Origin: Variovorax sp. TBS-050B
Lineage (GTDB): Bacteria; Pseudomonadota; Gammaproteobacteria; Burkholderiales; Burkholderiaceae_C
DNA length: 64,000 nt
Assembly: GCF_029893635.1 (NCBI RefSeq)
Contig: NZ_JARXYR010000002.1
Coordinates: forward strand, 4,625,001 to 4,689,000
Reading direction: 5' to 3'
The notes under the pieces are model-generated. The model made no database searches. It had not been told where the DNA came from and saw nothing but the letters and a program-made list of their open reading frames with translations. The translations under genes were made by a program, and so were the position numbers. Below, in pieces: positions 1 through 8,157 of this stretch (positions are counted from its first letter, which is position 1; each line of letters opens with the position of its first letter).

Positions 1-102
1 GGGGCGGCGTCCGTCGCGCCCGCGGACCTGCTGGCCCGGGCCGACGCGGCGCTCTACCGCGCGAAGTCGGCCGGCCGCAACACATTCGGGTTCTCGGATT
101 GA
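1..102 (+). CDS. C-terminal end of a GGDEF (diguanylate cyclase) protein, partial
   Basis: Only the last 33 codons lie in the window, in the frame starting at base 1 and ending at the TGA at 100-102. The sequence ADAALYRAKSAGRN is the hallmark of the last helix of GGDEF domains (consensus ADxALYxAKxxGRN). The active-site GGDEF motif lies upstream, outside the window, so catalytic competence cannot be judged. The next gene has a MshEN-like domain, a known c-di-GMP binding fold, and the one after that is an EAL protein, so the first three genes form a plausible c-di-GMP neighbourhood. Confidence 0.85.
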   Translation, partial: GAASVAPADLLARADAALYRAKSAGRNTFGFSD

Positions 103-212
103 AAACCGACTACTTTGGTATCCAGCCCGCGCCGCCGTGGTTCGCCAGCGCCCGGCGCCCGTGCTGACAAGGCCGCGCGCGCACCCCAGAATCACCAGAA
201 AGGAGAATCCTC

Positions 213-2132
213 ATGTCCCCCACCGAAGTCGTCACGCCCGAGCAGCTGCTGCACGCACTCGAAGTCCAGAGCCGCATGCCGATCCTGCGCATCGGCCAGG
301 CGCTGATGGCCATCGAGGCGATCACCGAGGAACAGCTGCGCGCCGCCCTCGAGCAGCAGCAGCTCGACCGCAACGTGCCGCTGGGCGAGACGCTGGTGCG
401 CATGGGCGTGGTCACGCGGGAACAGCTCCAGAACGCGCTGGTGCGCAAGATGGGCTATCCGCTCGTGAACCTGCACGTGTTCCCGGCCGCGGTGGAAGCC
501 CTGCGCAAGATCAGCCTCTCGGTCGCGCGGCGCCTGCAGGTGATGCCGCTGATGATCCATGACGGCCGGCTGGTGCTGGCGCTCGACGATCCCGCCGGCC
601 GGCATGCGGCCATCGACGAGGTCGAGTTCATCTCGCAGATGAAGGTGATCCCCGTGGTCGGGCAGTGCCTGCTGCTGGACCCGGTGCTCTACAAGGCCTA
701 CGCCAAGGTCGGCTCCGAGCTGCTCGATCCCACGCTGGCGCTGCAGCCCGACCTTCCCGCTGACCCCTCCCGGCCGATCGAGTTCGACATGGGTGCGAGC
801 ATCGGCACCAGCGAGCTGCTGGTGACCCTCGAGAAGGAGCGCCCCACGGCCCCGCCGGCCGAGGAGGAAGCCGTCGAGCAGTCCGACAACTCGCTGGTGC
901 GCATGATCAACAGCATGATCATCGACGCGCACCGCGAGGGCGTCTCGGACATCCACATCGAGAGCTACCCGGGCAAGGAGAAGACCCGCATCCGCTTCCG
1001 CCGCGACGGCCGGCTGCACACCCACCTGGAGCTGCCCGCCAGCTACCGCAGCGCCGTGGTGGCGCGCGTGAAGATCATGTGCGACCTCGACATCAGCGAG
1101 AAGCGCAAGCCGCAGGACGGCAAGATCAACTTCTCGCGCTATTCGCCGCAGCACCGGATCGAACTGCGGGTGGCCACCATCCCGACCAGCAACGGCCTGG
1201 AGGACGTGGTGATGCGGATCCTGGCCTCGGCCACGCCGATCGCGCTCGACAAGCTCGGCCTCTCGCCGCGCAACCTCGCCGAGTTCACCCAGGCCGTCGA
1301 GCGGCCCTACGGCATGGTGCTGTGCGTCGGCCCCACGGGCTCGGGCAAGACCACCACGCTGCACTCGGCGCTCATGCACATCAACACGCCCGAGCGCAAG
1401 ATCTGGACCGCCGAGGACCCGATCGAGATCACCCAGCCCGGCCTGCGCCAGGTGCAGGTCAATCCGCGCATCGAATGGACCTTCGCCAAGGCGCTGCGCG
1501 CCTTCGTGCGCGCCGATCCCGACGTGATCATGGTCGGCGAGATCCGCGACGAGGAAACCGCCAAGACCGCGATCGAGGCCTCGCTCACGGGCCACCTCGT
1601 GCTCTCGACGCTGCACACCAACAGCGCCCCCGAGACCGTGACCCGGCTGCTCGACATGGGCATGGACCCGTTCAACTTCGCCGATTCGCTGCTCGCCGTG
1701 CTGGCGCAGCGGCTGGTGCGGCGCCTGTGCACGCACTGCCTGCAGAGCCGGCCGCTGCGGCCCGAGGAAGCGGAAGAACTGCTCGCCGACTACATGCATG
1801 CCTTCGGCGCGGCGCACGACACGCCGGCCGAACGCGAAGCGGTGCGCAGCGACTGGCTCGCCCGCCATGCGCGCGACGGCCAGCTCCACAGCTATTCGAG
1901 CAAGGGCTGCCCGCATTGCGACAACACCGGCTTCAAGGGCCGGGTCGGCATCCACGAGCTGATGGTCATCTCCAGGACGCTGCGCCGGATGGTGCAAAGC
2001 GGCGCCCGTGCCGAGGAACTGCAGGAAGCCGCGCTGCGCGAGGGCATGCGCACGCTGCGCCAGGACGGCATCGAGAAAGTGCTCGCGGGGCAGACCACCA
2101 TCGAGGAAGTCCGCGCGACCAGCAACGTGTAG
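213..2132 (+). CDS. GspE/PilB-type secretion/pilus ATPase with MshEN-like N-terminus, orphan
   Basis: A 639-residue type II secretion/type IV pilus hexameric ATPase. The ATG at 213 follows a clear AAGGAG. Residues 1-100 carry two short repeats of the MshEN kind (RIGQAL..., PLGETLVRMGV..., each followed by an xxQLxxAL helix), a fold that binds c-di-GMP in MshE. The core has Walker A GPTGSGKT at residues 373-380, an Asp box and a conserved His box (LSTLHTN). A C-terminal four-cysteine zinc site (CTHC and CPHC) is present as in GspE and PilB. No other secretion or pilus genes are in the window, so it is an orphan here and its partner machine is unknown. It lies between a GGDEF and an EAL gene. 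A PilB paralogue or a GspE-like protein are both possible. Confidence 0.9.
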   Translation: MSPTEVVTPEQLLHALEVQSRMPILRIGQALMAIEAITEEQLRAALEQQQLDRNVPLGETLVRMGVVTREQLQNALVRKMGYPLVNLHVFPAAVEALRKISLSVARRLQVMPLMIHDGRLVLALDDPAGRHAAIDEVEFISQMKVIPVVGQCLLLDPVLYKAYAKVGSELLDPTLALQPDLPADPSRPIEFDMGASIGTSELLVTLEKERPTAPPAEEEAVEQSDNSLVRMINSMIIDAHREGVSDIHIESYPGKEKTRIRFRRDGRLHTHLELPASYRSAVVARVKIMCDLDISEKRKPQDGKINFSRYSPQHRIELRVATIPTSNGLEDVVMRILASATPIALDKLGLSPRNLAEFTQAVERPYGMVLCVGPTGSGKTTTLHSALMHINTPERKIWTAEDPIEITQPGLRQVQVNPRIEWTFAKALRAFVRADPDVIMVGEIRDEETAKTAIEASLTGHLVLSTLHTNSAPETVTRLLDMGMDPFNFADSLLAVLAQRLVRRLCTHCLQSRPLRPEEAEELLADYMHAFGAAHDTPAEREAVRSDWLARHARDGQLHSYSSKGCPHCDNTGFKGRVGIHELMVISRTLRRMVQSGARAEELQEAALREGMRTLRQDGIEKVLAGQTTIEEVRATSNV

Positions 2133-2135
2133 GGG

Positions 2136-2885
2136 TCAGACGCCCCGCGCAGCGTCCCAGGCCACGGCCGGCAGCGCGCCCACCGCGGGCGGGGCGAACA
2201 GGTAGCCCTGGAACAGGCCCACGCCGAGCGCGCGCAGCGCATGCAGTTCGTCGACGGTCTCCAGGCCTTCGGCCACCACGCGGATGCCGAGCTCGGCGCA
2301 GGTGCCGACCATGCCCTTGACGATGCTGAGCCGCACCGGATCGTTGTCGACGTTGCGCACCAGGCCCATGTCGATCTTCACCACGTCGGGCTGGAAGCCG
2401 GCCAGCAGCTCGAAGCCGGCATAGGCGGCGCCGAAATCGTCGATCGCCGAGGTCACGCCGCACTTCCGGTAGTCGTGGAACGCGGCCGAGAGCCCCGGCA
2501 GGTCGGCCACGCGCTCGCCCTCGGTGATCTCGAACATCAGGCGGTTCACCGGAAAGTTGCAGCGCTCGGCCGCGGCGATGGCGGTGCGGAAGCACTGGCT
2601 CCCGCCGACGTCGTTCGGCATGATGTTGAGGCTCAGCCTGGACGCCATGCCCAGCGCCGCGGCCGTCTCGATGGCCTTCACGCGGCAGGCCTCGTGGAAC
2701 GCGAAGCGCTGTTGCGGCGCCACGCGCGCCAGCACCTCGCCGGCGCTTTCGCCCGACGCGCCGCGCACCAGCGCCTCGTGCGCGAAGATCTCGCGGCGCT
2801 CGATGTCGACGATGGGCTGGAAGGCCATCACGAACCCTTCATCGAAGCCGGGCTCGGGGGCACCCGCCGTTGTTCCGGTGGTCAC
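2136..2885 (-). CDS. EAL-domain c-di-GMP phosphodiesterase
   Basis: A stand-alone EAL domain of about 249 residues. The visible motifs are EALVRG (the EAL motif), an Asn in SLNIMPN, EITE, the paired aspartates IDDFG, KIDMG, AEGLET and QGYLF. All the metal and catalytic residues of active EAL enzymes therefore appear present, and it probably hydrolyses c-di-GMP to pGpG in the cytoplasm. No ATG sits just before the domain; a GTG at 2885 was chosen because it leaves about 16 residues before the conserved MAFQPIVD. The ATG inside that motif is an alternative. It is convergent with the upstream ATPase gene, with only 3 bases between stop codons. Confidence 0.85.
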   Translation of the reverse strand: MTTGTTAGAPEPGFDEGFVMAFQPIVDIERREIFAHEALVRGASGESAGEVLARVAPQQRFAFHEACRVKAIETAAALGMASRLSLNIMPNDVGGSQCFRTAIAAAERCNFPVNRLMFEITEGERVADLPGLSAAFHDYRKCGVTSAIDDFGAAYAGFELLAGFQPDVVKIDMGLVRNVDNDPVRLSIVKGMVGTCAELGIRVVAEGLETVDELHALRALGVGLFQGYLFAPPAVGALPAVAWDAARGV

Positions 2886-2976
2886 GGTGAGAGGTTTTTC
2901 CGGGATGAGGGCGGCTGGTGGAGGATGCACGGTCAGTGCTGAATGTAACCTCCCCGCCCGCGCCCCGGTTCCGGCG

Positions 2977-3765
2977 TCATCCGGGCGCCGCCGGCAGCGC
3001 GAGTTCGATCCAGGTCGGCGCATGGTCGCTCGCGCCCGGACGGCCCCGTACTTCGCGGTCGACGTTCGCATCGACCAGGAAGGGTGCGAGCTCCGCGTTG
3101 AGCAGCAGATGGTCGATGCGCAGGCCCGCGTTGCGCGGCCAGCGGTTGCGCCAGTAGTCCCAGTAGGTGTAGATGGCCTCGTCCGGATGGCGCGCGCGGA
3201 TCGCGTCGGTCCAGCCCTGCGCGAGCAGGCGCGCGAAGGCGGCGCGGCTCTCCGGCTGCAGCAGCGCGTCGTCGCGCCAGGAGGCGGGGTTGTAGATGTC
3301 CGTGTCGGTGGGCACCACGTTGAAGTCGCCGGCCAGCACCACCGGCATGCCGCAGCCGTACAGCCGGCGCGCATGGGCGTTGAGGCGCTCGAACCATTCG
3401 AGCTTGTAGTCGAACTTGGGGCCGGGCTGCGGGTTGCCGTTGGGCAGGTACAGACAGCCGACGATCACGCCGTCGACCACCGCCTCGAGGTAGCGGCTCT
3501 GGTCGTCCGCGGAATTTCCCTCGAGCCCGCGGCCGGTCTCGATCGGCTCCCGCCCGCGCGCGAGGATCGCCACGCCGTTCCAGGAGCGCTGGCCGTGGAA
3601 CACCACGCCGTAGCCCGCCTCGCGGATCGCCGCGGCGGGAAAGTTCGCGTCGGGCGACTTGAGTTCCTGCAGGCAGGCCACGTCGGGCCGCGACTCGGCG
3701 AGCCACTCCAGCAGGCGCGGGAGGCGGCCGTTGATGCCGTTGACGTTGAAGGTCGCGATCTTCAA
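2977..3765 (-). CDS. xth: Exodeoxyribonuclease III family AP endonuclease
   Basis: A 262-residue EEP-fold nuclease of the ExoIII (Xth) family, expected to cut abasic sites and degrade 3' ends in base-excision repair. The motifs appear in order: KIATFNVNGI at the N-terminus, LQELK (metal-binding Glu), YLPNGNP, GDFNVVPTD (Asp/Asn pair) and the C-terminal SDHAP (catalytic Asp-His). The start is a TTG at 3765, which places KIATFNVNG directly after the initiator as in the family; no ATG fits nearby. It lies 91 bp upstream of the EAL gene on the same strand and is divergent from the Nudix gene. Burkholderiales often carry more than one Xth paralogue, so housekeeping status is not certain. Confidence 0.92.
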   Translation of the reverse strand: MKIATFNVNGINGRLPRLLEWLAESRPDVACLQELKSPDANFPAAAIREAGYGVVFHGQRSWNGVAILARGREPIETGRGLEGNSADDQSRYLEAVVDGVIVGCLYLPNGNPQPGPKFDYKLEWFERLNAHARRLYGCGMPVVLAGDFNVVPTDTDIYNPASWRDDALLQPESRAAFARLLAQGWTDAIRARHPDEAIYTYWDYWRNRWPRNAGLRIDHLLLNAELAPFLVDANVDREVRGRPGASDHAPTWIELALPAAPG

Positions 3766-3889
3766 GGGCGGTGCATGAATGCCTGGATGGTGCCGATCAT
3801 TGCCGCAAAGCACCCCGCCCCGTGTCGGAGAACACGCCCTCGGCGCTGCAGCGGCTTTCGCGGCCGCGATGGGCCGACAATCGGCGGCC

Positions 3890-5218
3890 ATGAATGCCCC
3901 GTCCCCGACGACCACGCCGCGTCCGATCCGCACCGCGGCCACCCTGATCCTGCTGCGCGACGGTGCCGACGGCATGGAAGTGCTGCTGCTGCGCCGCGCC
4001 GACAAGACCGACGACCAGAACAGCGGCGCCTGCGTGTTCCCCGGCGGCGTGGTCGACACCCACGACCGCAGCCTGCACCGCATGTGCCGCGGCCTCGACG
4101 ATCGCCGCGCGAGCGAACGCCTGGGCGTGGCCGAGGGCGGGCTCGACTACTACGCGGCGGCGGTGCGCGAATGCTTCGAGGAAGCCGGCGTGCTGTTCGC
4201 GAGCGATGCCGGGGACCGCCTGGTCGCGCTCGACCAGTTGCCGCCGGGCCGGCTCGCGGCGATGCGCCATGCCGCCGAACAGGGCACCGACGCGCTGCTC
4301 GCCCTGTGCGAGGCCGAGGGCTGGCAGCTCGCGGTGGACCGCCTCGCCTACTTCAGCCACTGGCTCACGCCGCCGGGGATGCCGCGGCGCTTCGACACCC
4401 GCTTCTTCGTCGCGCAGATGCCGCCCGGCCAGCGCGTGCAGCCCGACGGCCGCGAGACCGTCGAGCACCTGTGGCTGCGCCCGGCCGAGGCGGCGAGCGC
4501 GCGCCGCGGCCTCAAGCTCATGAACGTGACGCGGCGCACGCTCGAACAGCTCGCGGGCTTCGCGCGCGCGGACGAATGCATGGCATACGCCCGCGCACTG
4601 GCGCGCATGCCGCTCAACATGCCGCGCCTGGCCGACGGCCCCGGCGGACGCCGCGCGGTCAACATCGACGAAGCCGCCTACGAGGAGATCGGCCTCGTCG
4701 ACCCCGACGGCACCGGCCATGGCGGCCGCGCACGCTATGCGCTCTCGCCCGGCCTCGCGACGCAGCTCTCCGCACGCATCCGGCGCGTGGCGGGCGACGG
4801 CGGCGACGCGGGTCCGCACAGCTACTTCGTCGGCAGCGAGGAAGGCCCGCTGGCCCTGATCGACCCGGCGCCGCCCGGCTCGGCCGCGGCCGATGCGCTG
4901 CGCGCCGCGGCACCGGGCCCGGTGCGCTGGCTGCTCTCGACTGCGCCACGCACGCCCGCAGCGGCCGAGGCGCTCACGCATTGGCAGTCTGCGTGGCCCG
5001 GCGCCTCGGCCGCATGGCCCGCGCCCAGGGAGTCGATCGCGCTCGGCGGCGCCACGCTGAAGGTGGTGCCGGGGGCGGAAGGCGCGCCGCGCCAGTTCCT
5101 GCTGGCCGAGGAGCGCACCCTCTTCACCGGCACCGCCGACCCGGCGCCCGGCACCGGCGCGGAGTGGATCGCACCCGCGCGCGGCTTTCTCTTCAGGGCT
5201 TCCCGCGCGCAGCCCTGA
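3890..5218 (+). CDS. Nudix hydrolase fused to a degenerate metallo-beta-lactamase-like domain
   Basis: A 442-residue protein. Residues 13-230 form a Nudix domain of the NUDT19-like type, in which the Nudix box is split by an insertion: PGGVVD lies well before RECFEEAGVLF (residues 93-103), which holds the REcfEEaG core. Such enzymes hydrolyse CoA or nucleotide diphosphates. From about residue 310 the sequence follows the pattern of a metallo-beta-lactamase fold (HSYFVGSEEGPLALIDPAPPG). However, the expected HxHxDH zinc motif after the second strand is replaced by STAPRTPAAAE, so this half should not bind the usual two metals. The start ATG at 3890 precedes MNAPSP; upstream in-frame codons are low-complexity. 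Confidence 0.82.
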   Translation: MNAPSPTTTPRPIRTAATLILLRDGADGMEVLLLRRADKTDDQNSGACVFPGGVVDTHDRSLHRMCRGLDDRRASERLGVAEGGLDYYAAAVRECFEEAGVLFASDAGDRLVALDQLPPGRLAAMRHAAEQGTDALLALCEAEGWQLAVDRLAYFSHWLTPPGMPRRFDTRFFVAQMPPGQRVQPDGRETVEHLWLRPAEAASARRGLKLMNVTRRTLEQLAGFARADECMAYARALARMPLNMPRLADGPGGRRAVNIDEAAYEEIGLVDPDGTGHGGRARYALSPGLATQLSARIRRVAGDGGDAGPHSYFVGSEEGPLALIDPAPPGSAAADALRAAAPGPVRWLLSTAPRTPAAAEALTHWQSAWPGASAAWPAPRESIALGGATLKVVPGAEGAPRQFLLAEERTLFTGTADPAPGTGAEWIAPARGFLFRASRAQP

Positions 5219-5315
5219 GCGCCGCCGCGGCCCGGGCCGGGATTCGCGCCGCTCCTACAGGCGCTCGCGACCGCCGCTTTCGCCGACGGCCGAAAGCGCC
5301 GCGAGGATTCCGGCC

Positions 5316-6089
5316 ATGCGCCTGCACACCTCTTCCGTCTTCGCCCTCGCCCTCGGCGCGCTGCTCGCGGCGTGCGGCGGCAGCAACACCGCCTCGAACG
5401 TCGAGGCGCCCGGTACCGACACGCGCGCCAAGACCGCCGCACTCGACAAGGGCGCCGCGGCGCTGCAGGACAAGCCGCCGATCGAGGCGCTCAACGCCTA
5501 CCTCGACGGCTTCCACTTCTACAGCGGCAACCTGCAGGCCCAGATGGAGGCGCACCACTACTGCGCGGTGCTCAACGAGGAGCTGATCCAGTGCGTGATC
5601 TACGACGGCAACACGCGGGCCGCGAAGATCATGGGCGTCGAGTACATCGTGAGCGAGCGGCTGTTCCAGTCGCTCCCGCCGCAGGAGAAGGCCCTGTGGC
5701 ACAGCCATGTGCACGAGGTGAAGTCGGGGCAACTCGTGGCGCCGGGCATTCCGCAGGCGGCCGAGCATGCGCTCATGGAGAAGCTCGTCGGCACCTATGG
5801 CAAGACCTTCCACACCTGGCACACCGACCAGCAGAAGACGCTGCCGATCGGCGTTCCGCAGCTCATGATGGGCTTCACCGCCGACGGTCAGGCCCATGCC
5901 GCGATGGTGGCCGAGCGCGACAAGCGCTTCGGCATCGATTCGGCCGAGAAGAAAAAGAGCCGCGCGGACATTCCCGCGCCGCCGATCGCCGAGGGCGCGG
6001 ACAGCTGGCAGAAGGGGCCCGCCGTGCAGATCGCCGATCCCACGGGCGCAGCACACGCGCATCCGCAGGGCGCGCCGGCCGGCAGGTAG
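5316..6089 (+). CDS. OBAP/DUF1264 family lipoprotein
   Basis: A 257-residue protein with a lipoprotein signal peptide: the hydrophobic stretch ends in LLAACGG, with the lipobox Cys at about residue 19, so it should be a lipid-anchored envelope protein. The remainder matches the DUF1264 family related to plant oil-body-associated proteins, with landmarks FHFYSGNLQAQMEAHHYC, QCVIYDGN, KIMGVEYIVSERLF and WHSHVHEVKSGQLVAPG. Its biochemical function is not known. The C-terminus is rich in Ala, Pro and His and is probably disordered. It stands alone between the Nudix gene and a convergent small gene. Confidence 0.85.
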   Translation: MRLHTSSVFALALGALLAACGGSNTASNVEAPGTDTRAKTAALDKGAAALQDKPPIEALNAYLDGFHFYSGNLQAQMEAHHYCAVLNEELIQCVIYDGNTRAAKIMGVEYIVSERLFQSLPPQEKALWHSHVHEVKSGQLVAPGIPQAAEHALMEKLVGTYGKTFHTWHTDQQKTLPIGVPQLMMGFTADGQAHAAMVAERDKRFGIDSAEKKKSRADIPAPPIAEGADSWQKGPAVQIADPTGAAHAHPQGAPAGR

Positions 6090-6150
6090 GCGTGCATCCC
6101 ATGCCCATGGCCAGGTCCTCGCCGCCATGCGCACGGGCCGGGCGCCGCGC

Positions 6151-6411
6151 TCAGCCGCCGCCCACGCCCACGTTGATCTTGCCGGTGCCGCCGCATGCCT
6201 CGCAGGGCGCGCCGCCCTCGGCACGCCCGCTGCCGCCGCAGACGCGGCAGATCGCCTCGCCGGTGCCGGGCACGCCGCGCGGTACCTCGTCGCCGGGCTG
6301 CCCCGCGGGCGGCTGCACCAGGTCCACCGATGCGCCCGGATCTTCCTCGCCCGCGACCGATTCCGCGAAGGCGCCGGGCTGGATCTGCCTGACCGAATCC
6401 TTGTTGTTCAT
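6151..6411 (-). CDS. Small DnaJ-type zinc-finger protein (CxxCGGxG x2)
   Basis: An 86-residue protein beginning MNNKDSVRQIQPGAF. The last third holds CRVCGGSGRAEGG followed by CEACGGTGK, two CxxCxGxG motifs like those of the DnaJ central zinc finger, so it probably binds one zinc. The N-terminal half is acidic and Pro/Gly-rich and is probably flexible. It has no J domain, so it is not a DnaJ. It is divergently arranged with the SIR2-like gene across about 117 bp. A role as a small chaperone adaptor or stress protein is only a guess. Confidence 0.75.
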   Translation of the reverse strand: MNNKDSVRQIQPGAFAESVAGEEDPGASVDLVQPPAGQPGDEVPRGVPGTGEAICRVCGGSGRAEGGAPCEACGGTGKINVGVGGG

Positions 6412-6528
6412 GGCCTCTGCCCTTGAAGAGTGGAACATCGCGCCAGCATCGGCCGCCTGCGGGCGCGGTGCGACGGCAGGCGTCCACAGGCGCCGTGGGA
6501 AAGCACCCACGCCGCGCGGTCCGCGCGA

Positions 6529-7437
6529 ATGCCGATGACCGCCCGCAGCACCACGCCCCGCGGCAGCGCCCGCACCCGCCGCGCCCCGACGCGGAAGGAA
6601 GCCGTGCCCCCGCGCGCCGCGGTCGTGCGGCCCGACGACGAGAAGCTCGCCCAGCTGCGCGAGGCGCACCGCCGCGGCAAGGTCGTGCTCTTCGTCGGCG
6701 CCGGCATCTCCATGGGCCTGGGCCTGCCGCCGTGGTCCGCGCTGATCGAGCACATGGCGCGCGAACTGGGCATCGACGCGCGCTCCTTCAGCGGCAAGGG
6801 CGGCTACCTCACGCTCGCCGAGTACTTCCGGCTGCGGCACGGCAGCATCGGGCCGCTGCGCAGCTGGATGGACCGCGAATGGCACCGCGGCGACGTGCGC
6901 GTGGAGAACTCGCGCATCCACGAGCTGCTGGCCAAGGGCCGCTTTCCGATCATCTACACCACCAACTACGACCGCTGGCTCGAGACCGCCTTCGAGCACC
7001 ACAAGGTGAAGTACACCAAGATCGTGAGCGTGGCCGATCTCGCCAAGCTGCGGCCCGGCGCCACGCAGATCATCAAGTTCCACGGCGACCTCGAGGACGA
7101 CGCCTCGATCGTGCTCGACGAGAGCAGCTACTTCGCGCGCCTCGACTTCGAGTCGCCGCTCGACATCAAGCTGCGCGCCGACGTGCTCGGGCGTTCGGTG
7201 GTGTTCATCGGCTACAGCCTCGCGGACGTGAACATCCGCTACCTGTTCTACAAGCTCTCGCGGCTGTGGAAGCAGTCGGTGCCCGACGTGGCGCAGCCGG
7301 TCTCCTACCTGTTCTCGCCCTCGGCCAACGAGGTGCAGCAGGCGGTGCTCGCGCAATGGGGCATCGAGATGATCCCGCTCGCGCGCGACGATCCGTCGAA
7401 GGCGCTGGTGGAGTTCCTGGAGGGCGTGGTCGGCTGA
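6529..7437 (+). CDS. SIR2-like (SIR2_2) domain protein, candidate NADase
   Basis: A single-domain SIR2-family protein of about 302 residues. After a basic, Pro-rich N-terminal tail come VVLFVGAGISMGLGLPPWSALI (the GAGxS NAD-binding loop), IYTTNYDRWLE (catalytic Asn region) and IIKFHGDLED (catalytic His). These are the signatures of bacterial SIR2 NAD-hydrolysing domains seen in anti-phage systems such as Thoeris ThsA and DSR proteins. There is no fused sensor, SLOG or STAND module and no obvious partner gene, so a defence role is not established. The start is uncertain: ATGs at 6529 and 6535 are close together, and an upstream in-frame start at 6430 would add a low-complexity stretch. Confidence 0.8.
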   Translation: MPMTARSTTPRGSARTRRAPTRKEAVPPRAAVVRPDDEKLAQLREAHRRGKVVLFVGAGISMGLGLPPWSALIEHMARELGIDARSFSGKGGYLTLAEYFRLRHGSIGPLRSWMDREWHRGDVRVENSRIHELLAKGRFPIIYTTNYDRWLETAFEHHKVKYTKIVSVADLAKLRPGATQIIKFHGDLEDDASIVLDESSYFARLDFESPLDIKLRADVLGRSVVFIGYSLADVNIRYLFYKLSRLWKQSVPDVAQPVSYLFSPSANEVQQAVLAQWGIEMIPLARDDPSKALVEFLEGVVG

Positions 7438-7469
7438 GCCGCCGCGCCGTTCGTTCGTTCGTTCGCCGC

Positions 7470-7700
7470 TCAGCGGTCGGCTTCGGGCTCGTCCGCGGCC
7501 TTGCGTGGCGCGTCGGACGGCGGCGGCTTCTCGCCCACCTGCATGCTCTGCGCGGCGTTGGTGCCGATGTCGCGCGAGCCCGGATAGCCGTGGCGCTTGT
7601 TGGCTTCGCGGCCCATGCGGCTCCCCTCGGTGGGGCTGTCCTGGCCGACGGCGCGGTTCTGGTCGATGTTGACCGGTGATTGTTCGGGGGTTCGGGTCAT
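7470..7700 (-). CDS. Small hydrophilic protein of unknown function
   Basis: A 76-residue, very polar protein (MTRTPEQSPVNIDQNRAVG...) without Cys, hydrophobic segments or a recognised domain; it is probably intrinsically disordered. A good ribosome site (AGGAG) precedes the ATG at 7700. An 18-bp motif, almost identical to one upstream of the orphan dimerisation-domain gene at 11961, lies 32 bp ahead of its start, suggesting that it is really transcribed and belongs to the stress island. The function is unknown. Confidence 0.6.
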   Translation of the reverse strand: MTRTPEQSPVNIDQNRAVGQDSPTEGSRMGREANKRHGYPGSRDIGTNAAQSMQVGEKPPPSDAPRKAADEPEADR

Positions 7701-7731
7701 GGCTGCTCCTGGCGGCGGTGTCGTGCGCGCA

Positions 7732-7749
7732 TCGCAAAACTTGCCGCAA
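7732..7749. promoter_or_regulatory. 18-bp motif, copy 1 (operator or activator-site candidate)
   Basis: TCGCAAAACTTGCCGCAA matches 16 of 18 positions of a second copy at 12010-12027. Its core TTGCCGCAA is a perfect hyphenated palindrome, and a further TTGCG follows. It lies 32 bp upstream of the small gene starting at 7700 on the minus strand. It could be the site of a dimeric regulator such as the NtrC-type protein encoded nearby. Confidence 0.45.
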
Positions 7750-7798
7750 ATTGCGGGGGCCCGTGACGAAAGCCGCCACGGGCGCCCCGCTCAGTGGC

Positions 7799-8014
7799 TC
7801 ACTCCGGCTGCGGCTCGGGCGGCGCGGCCGAGGCCGCAGCGCGTGCGGCGAGGCTCTTGGCGCGTGCGTCGCGTGCTTCCTCCGGGGTGAATTCATGGGC
7901 GAGGCCGAGGCGGTGCGCGGCGCGCCCGCCCTGCCGGGCGATCTCGCGCTGGCGCTCGGGGTCCATCCTGGCAAAACCGCGCCGGGCGCGCGTGCGCTCT
8001 TCTTGATCGTTCAT
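7799..8014 (-). CDS. KGG-motif stress protein (YciG-like)
   Basis: A 71-residue protein with the KGG-repeat signature of small general stress proteins: RRGFARMDPERQREIARQGG followed by RAAHRLGLAHEFTPEEARDA. In this copy the first Lys-Gly-Gly is replaced by RQGG. Such proteins (YciG in enterobacteria, GsiB in Bacillus) are small hydrophilic stress proteins of unknown mechanism. The ATG at 8014 is preceded, about 80 bp away, by a near-perfect sigma-54 promoter on the same strand. It lies downstream of the DUF892 gene, in the same order as yciG and yciF of Salmonella, although the intervening sigma-54 promoter implies separate control. Confidence 0.82.
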   Translation of the reverse strand: MNDQEERTRARRGFARMDPERQREIARQGGRAAHRLGLAHEFTPEEARDARAKSLAARAAASAAPPEPQPE

Positions 8015-8091
8015 CGAGATGCTTTCCTTCGTCGATCCGCGAAACAGTGCGGGGCTGTGCGCGCAACCTCTGCGCGCAGACCCTGGTTCGG

Positions 8092-8106
8092 GCAAACGGC
8101 GTGCCC
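8092..8106 (-). promoter_or_regulatory. Sigma-54 (-24/-12) promoter for the KGG gene
   Basis: Read on the minus strand the sequence is GGGCACGCCGTTTGC. The GG (-24) and GC (-12) doublets are separated by exactly 10 bases and the flanks match GGCACG-N4-TTGC. Transcription should start near 8080, leaving a leader of about 65 nt before the ATG at 8014. The sequence is almost the same as the manganese catalase promoter. Confidence 0.75.
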
Positions 8107-8157
8107 GGCCGCGGCGCACCCCGGGGCGCGCCCGGGTGCGCGGAAAGCAGCATCCGC

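Noticed and set aside
3800..3808. A third TTGCCGCAA, upstream of the exonuclease III gene
   Set aside because: It matches only the 9-bp core and not the rest of the 18-bp motif, and the neighbouring genes are unrelated.
7732..7749. The 18-bp motif as a sigma-54 promoter for the gene at 7700
   Set aside because: Read on the minus strand, GG and GC doublets are 8 bases apart instead of 10, which sigma-54 does not normally accept.
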